Source: Chromera velia (Eukaryota > Sar > Chromeraceae). From it: a stretch of DNA of 39,239 nt. Under the pieces are notes generated by a model. That model did not search any database. It saw only the letters and a list, made by a program, of their open reading frames with translations, and was not told the origin of the DNA. Every line of letters begins with the position of its first letter. The first letter of the stretch is position 1. Location of the stretch: the NCBI GenBank assembly GCA_018398765.1, contig JAHBMJ010005828.1, forward strand, positions 25,001-64,239, read 5' to 3'. Shown here in pieces: positions 10,434 to 19,251 of this stretch. The position numbers and the translations under genes were made by a program.

Positions 10434-11890
10434 TTGATTGATTTGATTGATTGATTGATTGATATGTTCCGCCCTAGGGCCTTCCCGCTATGTCTATCTG
10501 TTGCCAGAGCTAGCAGGGCGGGGCGTTCCCCAGCCTAAGCTGAGGTATCAGACCCCACCCTCGGGGCCCGCCAGAGTCTGTTGCCCTGGCCGCTGCTACA
10601 TGATTGTTCGTTGTTCGAGCCACGGCTCTGGATCCACGTTGGCTTTCCAGCCTGAAAATCGATCTGAAACGGTATGTGATTTGGGCTTCCTCACTCTTCT
10701 TGTTTGCTTTATCAATCTTCTTCTGCGGCTCCCTCCTTCCTCACCCTAACGCTCCTTCGGTCGTCTCTAAGTTATCAATTGTTTCCTCATATTCTTTTGT
10801 TAGTCTCTTGATCATCCGCTGCCTTCCAGTGATTCCTGCATGTCTGGCTGCCAGAGCGTCTCCCTCTATGTGTCCGTACCGTCTTGGACACTCTTCAAAC
10901 ACCCTCCGTCTGAATGACGCCCATCCCAAAAACTCATCCACTCCGGCATGACATTCATTTAACAGAAAGTAGAAAAGCGTCAAGTTGTCTCTTTTTCCCT
11001 CTTCTCTGTTGAGCCCTTCTCTTTCTGTGGCTGCCTTTCTGGCTCTTTCTTCCATCTTGCTGTCCCATTTCTCTTCTATCTTTCTGAACATCTCTGCTCT
11101 CTCTCTGTCAAAAACAGGACATTCTGTCACCAGATGGATTTTATCTTCCACCACCTCGATTCCCAACCACCCTCAACAGAACTGGCACATCCTTTTCTGT
11201 AACGGCACCTTCTCTCCCCCCCTTACCGGAATTTTTCTCTGAGTCGCAGCCACAGCCCTGTTTCCCACCCTGCATGCTGCTCTCCTCCTGTGTTCCGATC
11301 GTGGCGCCACTCTCGTATAGCAAAAAGGGGCTCTCCCTATTCTCTCTCTGTCTATTTTCATTGTTAAGCCAACCTTTCTACCTGCTCTGTCTTCAAACAA
11401 AGAAAGATGGAGACGGTTTCCATTTGAGACCTTTCTGTGCACGTCAGCCATCATCACTCCTGTTAGTTCTGCCTTCTCCTAACTGCTCTTCTCTCTTATG
11501 TTTCTTTCTATTCTATGTATAAACGCCTCTCTCTTTTTCTCGTCTAGCTTATTTTTTGTTCTCTTCAGCAGCCATCTCTCTATCCCGTCTACTCTCTCGT
11601 TGACTACCTGTGTTCCTCTCTGCCCTACGCTTCCTTTTAGTCTTTCTCTTACAAAAGGGTGCATTCCTCTATCTGTGTAGAGTGCCTATGCACATTGCTT
11701 CAGATGAGGGAAAAGATGAAAAGGATGCATTTCTCCCCCTCTCCATTTCATTCTCTACCCCCTCTCTCAGGCATGTGAGGATTGCCTGTCCTACCGCTTC
11801 GTTTCTTCTCTCCTTTAAAGCCTTCCCTGCCCACCGGATCGTTCTGGAAGCCACTTCGAGATCGATCGGAATGAAACCTCCTTCCTAGTC
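10434..11890 (-). mobile_element. Degenerate non-LTR (LINE) retrotransposon, C-terminal part and 3' end
   Basis: On the minus strand, open segments 11669-11854, 11479-11664, 11173-11457 and 10741-11166 form one interrupted reading path. Near the end it carries a zinc-knuckle-like C-x2-C ... H-x4-C motif (MCQFC, then DKIHLVTECPVFDRERAEMF), typical of the region after the reverse transcriptase in R1/Jockey/I-like elements. An in-frame TGA at 11170-11172 lies inside the finger, and a frameshift lies near 11665. The element ends at a TTGA-repeat tail (10434-10463), the minus-strand equivalent of (TCAA)n. The polymerase domain is absent, so it is a 5'-truncated dead copy. Confidence 0.7.
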
Positions 11891-12671
11891 AACTTACGGC
11901 ACGCAGCGGCAGATAGCACTAGAGATAGGATAGGATAACACATTACACTCTAGATTACACTTCATAGTAAGTCTAATAGTAGTAAGTTGTAATATAGGTT
12001 GTAATAGTGTTTAATACATTATACTGATCGATTCTAGTAATGATTGATTGGTTCTGCGCTAAGCCTTCCCGCTATATCAAAGTGTTGCCACCGCTAACAG
12101 GGCCCGGAATATTATTTCAGTAATGATTTTCAAAGTAAAAATGTTGCTACTAGAAAAGTTGATTTAAAATTTTTTTTTGAACCAGATAGTAATACCGGCT
12201 CATTTCAATGATTCAGTTCTATTGATTCAATTCAAATTCCAGTAGTCATCTATAGCCGGTTATACACTTTAAAACATTGAAAGCTTCTAATTTAGCCTTA
12301 AATCTAGTCTTAAACTTAGACTTGTATTTTACAAGATTAGAGGTCAAGTGTTTAAGTTATATTTTAGACAGGCGGCGCAATACAACATATACTATTAAAT
12401 AATTTAATATTAAAGAGTCTTACAAAGAGTCGATCTGGCATATACTAAGTCAGAGCTCGGTGTATAACTTACTAAAATTTTTAATTCTATGATTTATATA
12501 TGCAGTAGAGTTTTTTTTATACTGCTCAGATAACGTTTCGTCCGACTTAAAAAGTATAAAACTAACTATAAAAAAAGTCGTTGCCTTTGCTTCATGCCAG
12601 TGCCGTATGCACTGTTTTCTCATGCATCAATTAACATGTACCAGAGGAATCTGATTCACAAGATCGACTGT
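11891..12671. other. AT-rich gene-free stretch
   Basis: AT-rich sequence with many TTTA/TAAA words and no coding signal, except the short LINE 3' end at 12040-12122. It abuts the stop codon of glycosyltransferase gene A at 12672, so the last part may serve as that gene's 3' UTR. Confidence 0.45.
12040..12122 (-). mobile_element. LINE 3'-end fragment
   Basis: The reverse complement matches 2521-2600 closely: CCGGGCCCTGTTAGCGGTGG, then the GGAAGGC...AGCGC segment, ending in an AATCAATCA tail. It has the same orientation as the LINE at 10434-11890, about 150 bp beyond it, so it is a second, older insertion or the remnant into which the first inserted. Confidence 0.65.
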
Positions 12672-14338
12672 CTATCCACCTTGCGGCTGTAGATTCTGTG
12701 GTCTAGCCATGCTGCCCCGAATGTTGTACTTTTTCAAGTCCTCCTGCGCCCCTGCTCTTGGCTTTGTCTCACACCCTTTGTCGAGGTATTTGAGGTAGCC
12801 CTCAAGGGCCTGGGTGAGAATGTCAAAATTTCGGGGAGACGGTCGGAGCCCCCCAGACGTCTTTTTGACGTCCAATTTCAGATCCAGAGAGGCGAGGGGA
12901 ATGGCCGAGCTAGTCATGAAGGCAATGTTCGGATCCTGCATGCACATCCATGCACAACCACGATCAGCAATTAAGTCAGCAAGGAATCGGAAAAACGGAT
13001 TCCGAAATGCGAAGGACCTGTCGGTGATGTACCATGCTTTCATGTTGGTCTTCTGAATTTGCTCCGCGCAATGGACTTCCAACCCTGAAGGCATGAGATG
13101 AGATGCTGGGATGCGGGACGGGAATCGGCAATTGCGAAGGAACGCATGCGACGGATGAACGAGCAGACAGGCAGGCAGGAAGGCTGGACGAAGGGGAAGA
13201 AGGAACGAAGGAATGAGTAAATGAATAAAAAATAAAAGACGGAATCAAGTGAGGACGAAAAGAGGGAGGAGAGGAGAAAAGAATGAGGGAGGGAGGGAGG
13301 GAAGGAAGAAATGGAAGAAGGACGGACGAAAAAAAGGGACAGGGAGAAAGGGAGGAAGAAAAGAAGAAGAGAGGAACGAGAGAGGAGACGGAGGAAGAAA
13401 AGATGACCGGAGAGAAAAACACCAATACAATTCATGAAGCTATCTGTCTGTACATCATGCCAAAGACCCATGCAGTTGACTGACCGGGGGGGGACTCCAG
13501 TACATCCAGTCGGCGTTGCAGAGAATGTTCCCAGGAAAGTCTGAGGGCAGTCTAAGAGAGTGCAGACCGTGAGCGAAGGCGTCCACGTCCCAGAGCATAC
13601 GGGTCCAAAAACGAATCGCCGCACGATTAAAGGCAAAGGCGACGGTACCAAAATAATTTTCGTTTGGCCGAATGCGCTTGACCTGACAAGAGGACGAGGA
13701 GAGAAAAGCAGGGGCGGGTTCAGGAAACACAGAATTTGAAAGGGAAATCTGTGAATTGATTTCTATGTATCTGCCTGCCTGCCTGCCAGGCTGGCTGGCT
13801 GACTGGCTGGCTGGCTGACTGGCTGGCTGGCTGACTGGCTGGCTGACTGGCTGGCTGGCTGGCTGGCTGACTGGCTGGCTGACTGACTGACTGACTGGCT
13901 GACTGGCTGACTGGCTGACTGACTGACTGACTAACTGACTGGCTGACTGACTGACTGACTGACTGACTGACTGGCTGGCTGGCTGGCTGGCTGACTGACT
14001 GACTGACTGACTGACTGGCTGACTGACAGACTGACTGACTGACTGACTGGCTGACTGGCTGACTGGCTGACTGACTGACTGGCTGACTGACTGACTGACT
14101 GACTGACTGACTGATATGACAAAACGCTATTTAGGTTGGGTGATGATTTCCTAGATGAAAGAGCGAAGAAGTGACTGACTGGCGACTGGCTATCAGACGC
14201 ACTGAGAGAACGACGGACTGACTGACAGACAACCTGAATAAAAGTGTCTGATGGCGATGATGCTTGCCACACTATGCTGGGCTCTTGGCCCGTGTTTTAT
14301 CTGGTCCAGGCTCATGCGTGAAAAGACAAATACAAGCA

Positions 14339-14374
<36 letters not shown>

Positions 14375-17300
14375 AGGGGGGGGCAACTCACTGCATATCC
14401 AGTGTCGGAGTCTGGAGGAGCCAGAGTGTCATTTTCCACTTTGCACTTTCTGATCTTGTCATCCAACCACCGGCCCTTGAAGGGATGGGACCGCCACGCT
14501 CCCTGATGGGATGTGAACAGCTGAATGCCAATCGCCAACTCTTTTGACTTCTGCAATTCCTCTACTGCCACCTGATACCTTCGTCTCTGTTCTGCGTCTT
14601 TGACATTTTTCCAGTCACCCGCCCAAATCTTCTTCCCCCTCGCGTCTCTAGCCATCTGTTCTGCCCTCGCAAAGGATCTTTTGAGCAACCAAAGATACGG
14701 CGACTCGACGAGCTCTTGAGGCAGAGTTCGATTTTCCCTCTGTGCCCTTGCATTCATGGTATCGAACATTCGTCTGGGTGGGGAGAAATCCCCATCGTCC
14801 TCTGCGAAGATCGCCCACTCATCCCCATTCAAAAACGCCGCACGGATAGACAGAGCGTGGCTTGATGTGCATCCCACCTGCTTCCCCTGCGGACATTTGC
14901 CGGTCTCGATTTGAAATTTTTCCATCGAAGGTACAAGCAGTCTCTGCTCTCTGCAGAATGCTTTGTGGGGTTTGTACACTGTCGCGTTTGGTCCTGAGCA
15001 GTCAAATTGAAGTGTTTTTTTTTCTTTCAATTCGTTGATCGTCCATGGTTCCACTGCAGGAAAACCGGAAACTTTTCGGGGCAGTGCGTTGAGTGACTTG
15101 ATAATGGTCCCTTGTTTTGCCTTGAACGCTTTTCTCCTCTCCATATTCTTGGCCATCGTTGTGTAATAGACAGGAAGCCGAAACTTTCCGTCGCTTGGTT
15201 CTGGCTCTTCTTCTTCGAGGTCTTCTTCCCAGGGCTCTTCAGTGGGAATCGGTGTGGGAGTCGGCTGGACGGCTGCAGCCGGAGCTGGGGGTGGCAGCTT
15301 TGTTGTTGTGTTTTGCTGCATGGGTGGGAGCGGTGGTGCTGCTGTTGTGTTTTGCTGCATGGGTGGGAGCGGTGTTGCTGCTATTGTGTTTTGCTGCATG
15401 GGTGCTGTAGGTGGGAGCATTGTCGTCGTTGTGTTTTGCTGTAGGGAGGCTGGTGGAGGGGGTAAAAGCTTGGGCATGGGACCGCCCGTTTGTGTCATCG
15501 GATAAGCACTCATTGTTCCGTTGAATTCTTTCTCGGCTGTTCTGTTCGATCCCATGGTACCTCCCTCTGTGGCGTTCGGAAACAAAATCAACGATTCTGT
15601 ACCATTCAATACCGCACCCTCAGTCCCATTGAATGACCCCCCATGTGCCTCATTTGTTCCATTGAACGACCCCCAGTTTGTCTCATTCACAAAACCCCCA
15701 CTTGTCGCATTCGCCCCCCCACCCCTCCCATTCAATAACATCCAGTCTGTCCCATTAAGGGCGCCCCCACCCCTCCCATTCAATAACGCCCAGTCTGTCC
15801 CATTAGGCGCCCCGTCACCCGTCCCATTCAATAACATCCAGTCTGTCCCATTCAGCGCCCCCCCACCCGTCCCATTCAATAACGCCCAGCCTGTCCCATT
15901 AAGCGCCCCCCCAACCGTCCCATTCAATAACGCCCAGCCTGTCCCATTAAGCGCCCCCCCAACCGTCCCATTCAATAACGCCCAGTCTGTCCCATTGAAT
16001 GACACAGAACCTGTCTCATTGGTTTGATTTGAATCTGTCACGTTGAATGCCCCCCCGCCTGCTCCATTTAATGAAACCCAATCTGTTCCGTTGAATGCCA
16101 TAACACCCGTCCCATTAAATTGAACCCAGTCCGTAACATTGAAGATCTTCCCGCTTTTCCCATTCAGTGACACCCCATCCGTTTCGTTGAACGCACCCCC
16201 GTATGCACTGTTGGTGGCGGCTGCGATTGTCTTATTCACCTCCAGCCCTTCGGTCTCATTGAACGCCGGTCCATCTGCCAATTTCGGGACTGTCGTTTCT
16301 GAGACTTCAGCAGACGTCCCTGGGGGTCCGTCTCGAGATGCCGTTAAGTCCGTCGAGTTTGGACTGAAAGGAGGCACCGACAAGGAAGAAGAAGAAAAAG
16401 AAGGGGACTGAGAAGGAGAGGAGGGAACTTGAGGGGAGGGAAACGGAAAGACAGGCTGGAATCCTGGAGGAGCCCCCTGTCTGGTCAGTTGAGGGAGAGG
16501 CTGTCGTTCTTGTGCTGAGAGGGGACCTGAGACAGCAGCAGTATCTTGGATGGGAGGGAAGGCTTCGACTGTCTTTAGAGGGGGTTGCGTGGCTTCTGCT
16601 GCGTCTGTGTGTGAAAGATCCTCTGCTTCGTTTTCTTCTTTCTCCTCTCCTTCTCTTGTCTCTTCGGAAGCCTTTGCATTGTGGGTGCCTTTTCTGTGTC
16701 TCTTGTGAGAGGAGTTTCGCTTTCGAGCCTGCAATGGGGAGAAGACAGAAGGAACAGAAGACCAAAAGAACGCTGTGAGAAATACAATTTCGACATATTC
16801 TTTGATCACTAACAGACTCATTCAATCAACTGCTCGCATGCTGGCTCACGCGCTCGCTAATTTATCGACTTGACTAAGAGACAGACGGCTGAGTGACACA
16901 AGGCTTGACATCAACAGAATACACATTTGACCGAGAGACCGGTACGCTGTACGGCAGTGGCTCCCAGCGACTTGTCGCAAAGTCTCTTTCAAATGGTTCG
17001 CATGTGCGAAAGAGGCATGGAGAACCACAAGGGCCGCATCCTTATCACTGACGAACAGGAAAATTACGCCAATTACACAAAGGCAGCGGGGATTCTTCTC
17101 ACTGGTTCCCAGAAAAAAGCCGGCTACTCTCGTCTGATATTCTCCCATCTCCTCTCTCTACGTCTGCTTATGCTCCTCTCTCAAAGCATCTGTCAACGAG
17201 AATACCCCGTCGCGTGTTTTCTAAATGCAAATATACATTCAAACATAAAGTCTGAAGCGGTCTATATATATATGATGCACATGCAGTCATCGTCTGGCTC

Positions 17301-17758
17301 CCCTCTCTTTTTGCCTCATTCTTTCTTTCCCCCCCCTGCCCACCTTTGGCTGGCTTACGACAGCTTCTCTCTCTAAATCCAAATGTCCCATGCATCCAAA
17401 AGGATAGGGGATACCCGTCTCCGTTGTGCACGAAACTTTTCTCACCTGTTGTCTTTCAATTTTCTCATATCAAACTACCATATGTCTCCATGACCTTCCT
17501 TTTTTTCTGTCTTTTTGGATTTGGCACTTTGAAAACTCGATTTGAAGGTAGTTTCCTTTGCATGCTTACCTTTGAGGCACCTGTTGTTTCGGAAGCTTGT
17601 TGGTGGTTGACGTCCTTTTCAGGCTTGGTTCCAGTTTCGCCTTTCCGATCGAACCAAGCTGGTACAGATAGACTGATGTGCTGCTTGATGTGTCCCCACA
17701 AAAATATCACAACCAAAGTGGCAAGAGCCACTTGCCAAAAGAGAAGTCTGCGAAGCAT
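12672..17758 (-). CDS. GT25-like type II membrane glycosyltransferase with sequon-rich stalk (gene A)
   Basis: Proposed exons (minus): 17570-17758, 14392-16728, 13485-13682, 12672-13052; about 1034 aa if the last exon is read through. The start is ATG 17758 (TTG precedes it). Residues 1-8 are cytosolic, 9-22 a signal anchor (VALATLVVIFLW). Then comes a charged linker, a Pro/Ser-rich region and a stalk with about 30 N-X-S/T sites, including 16-residue repeats such as ALNGTGWALLNGTVGG, then QQNTT and acidic segments. The catalytic part starts near residue 576. KQVGCTSSH (679-687) followed by WAIFAEDDGDFS (701-712) matches the GT25 layout (GC-x2-SH, then ILEDD); EDD would bind metal and nucleotide sugar. 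Exon 3 (GTVAFAFNRAAIRFW ... DWMYW) corresponds to the later GT25 region. The 3' exon start is uncertain (see findings). Expected in the Golgi lumen; donor and acceptor sugars unknown. Paralogue of the gene at 19252-23639. Confidence 0.75.
13139..13436. repeat. Purine-rich low-complexity tract in intron 3 of gene A
   Basis: Plus strand almost entirely A/G (GGGA, GAAG units) from about 13250 to 13420. In the transcript of gene A this is a long pyrimidine tract ahead of the last exon. The open frames on both strands here (Ser/Phe/Pro-rich or Arg/Lys/Gly/Glu-rich) are artefacts of composition. Confidence 0.75.
13774..14114. repeat. CTGA/CTGG tetranucleotide array in intron 2 of gene A
   Basis: About 340 bp of CTGR units on the plus strand (mixed CTGA and CTGG). 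It occupies half of the 709-bp intron between exons 14392-16728 and 13485-13682. On the transcribed strand it reads as overlapping CAGTCAGTCAGC. The Ser/Gln/Val open frame across it is an artefact. Confidence 0.9.
14339..14369. repeat. (CA)n microsatellite next to the exon 2 donor of gene A
   Basis: An uninterrupted CA run about 25 bp intronic of the donor at 14390-14391 (GTGAGT on the minus strand). It produces a GU-repeat just after the donor in the transcript. Confidence 0.85.
15715..16000 (-). repeat. 48-bp coding minisatellite of gene A
   Basis: The word GCCCAGYCTGTCCCATT starts at 15884, 15932 and 15980, exactly 48 bp apart; further diverged units extend to about 15715. Each unit encodes 16 residues with two N-G-T/R sites. 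Near-identical third positions in the neighbouring units point to recent expansion. Confidence 0.85.
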
Positions 17759-19251
17759 CAATAGCGCTGTCCCTCTGCCGACTACGAGATGGAATGAGGC
17801 TGGGCAGAGTAGACATTCAGATGCGGCAGTTGTAAAGCCTTGTTTCCCACCAGTCTACGCACATTTCGGACGAACTGTTAAGCAACCAAACAGATACACA
17901 TGGCTGCCTGGAATTCAGTCTTCGATATATGATGCACGCTTTCAGTTGCTTTAAATTTGCATGCATGATCATGCACGCATGCATGCAATCGGAATCAACA
18001 TGCATGCATGCATGCGTGCATGAAAAAAATTAATTGGCGAAATTCCCGCCAAAATCGCGCGTTTTCGTGCGCAGACGGCTTCTTTTTTTTTGTTTTGTCG
18101 AGACGTCGCACTGATGGATCGCGCGTCACACTATGTCACACTCTGTTGTTCGATCACTTCAATGTTGCCCTCAAACTAACATGTTGTAGCATATTTTTTT
18201 TTTGGAACAAATTTTATGTAGGGCTTATTCATGCATGAAGTCTGAATTCCTAGTCTGCATTGAATTAATTTCTGGGCCAATGGCATGTATTTAAGCCTAG
18301 TCACCCTCCTCAGCGGGGGCCTGTACAGCCACCAGTCCCCCTGCTGACACCAACGACATTCCTCCCTTCTTCCACTGCCCCAGTCTTCTTTCTCTTATGC
18401 TCTTTATGCATGCGGACGCTGCCCTGCTTGTTGCAATTTGGAGCTTTGCTTTAACTGCTCCTGCAATCTTTTTAGGTCTTCCCCCAGTCTTTTTTGCTAT
18501 CCCCCACACAATTCGTTGTAGCATATTATTTTATTATATATACATAGAAACACTTGCATGGTTCTGCATTTTTGGTGCTTTCAACTGTCAAAAAATTATG
18601 TCCTACACAGCAAAAATGAGGGTACTATTTTTGAATTAATTGAACTGATCAAGATGATGATTGAGAGTTTTGTCAAAATCAATTTTAATTGAACTAAAAC
18701 CCTTAGTTCTCAAAAAATAAAAAAATGTTGTTACTTCAATTTGGTTTTTTCTTAGTTGATTTCATTTGTAAAGGCTATAATTCAGATAATATGCTGGGAT
18801 CATATCCAAAAAAAGGAACTGATTGAATTGGCAGTGAAGTCACATCTAAAATTATAAAATTTAATAATAAAAATACTTCAAATATGAATCAAATATATAC
18901 AAAAAAAAATTAAAAAATAGGACTCGGATAATTGCACAAACAACCGCCACAGAATTCGCAAAACTATTATTTGTTTTATAATTTATACAATATTTTGGTC
19001 ATAGAAACAAACAGCTACGATGAACTGAGTATAGACAACTGTCCTAGACAACCATCTACCTTTTACTCAACAACATATTAATCAACATAAAATTGTGTGA
19101 GAAAAAATGATGACCTTTGTTACCTTTGACACGAACAGAGGTTTCAGTACCGGTGATAGCGGAAGATAGCCCTCCCAAAGCTTTTTGAAGAGTGCATGTC
19201 ATTCATGATCTCATGTATACACATGCTATGCAGTAATTCCTTTGTGCAAAA
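17759..19251. other. Intergenic stretch between glycosyltransferase genes A and B
   Basis: Holds the presumed promoter of gene A with a TGCATGCA cluster at 17958-18022. It also has T-rich DNA, a small GC-richer island at about 18297-18524, and AT-rich DNA from 18525 to 19130. The GC-richer island has a 75-codon minus-strand frame (start RIVWGIAKKTGGRPKKIAG, Lys/Arg-rich) that I do not recognise. It could be a transposon remnant or chance. No RNA gene is seen. Confidence 0.4.
17958..18022. promoter_or_regulatory. TGCATGCA cluster upstream of gene A
   Basis: TGCATGCA or one-mismatch versions occur at 17959, 17979 and repeatedly across 17999-18022, 200-265 bp upstream of the gene A ATG. In Plasmodium, TGCATGCA is a known binding word of an ApiAP2 factor. 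If this genome is from a relative with ApiAP2 proteins, the cluster could be an enhancer-like site. A plain tetranucleotide repeat is the alternative. Confidence 0.35.

Noticed and set aside
12976-13094. Starting the last exon of gene A at the TTCAG near 13079 (CCTTCAG before GGTTGG)
   Set aside because: Phase 0 from the previous exon would then read into a stop (GWKSIARS... frame); 13052 keeps the frame.
13040-13651. Minus-strand 203-codon Ser/Phe/Leu frame
   Set aside because: It overlaps the real exon in the wrong frame and then follows the purine tract; composition only.
13931-14272. Ser/Gln/Val-rich minus-strand frame
   Set aside because: Encoded by the CTGR tetranucleotide array within an intron.
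15521-16411. Plus-strand open frames (Pro/Phe/Asn/Val-rich) opposite the stalk of gene A
   Set aside because: They are the antisense reading of the 48-bp coding minisatellite; no start context, splice sites or domain.
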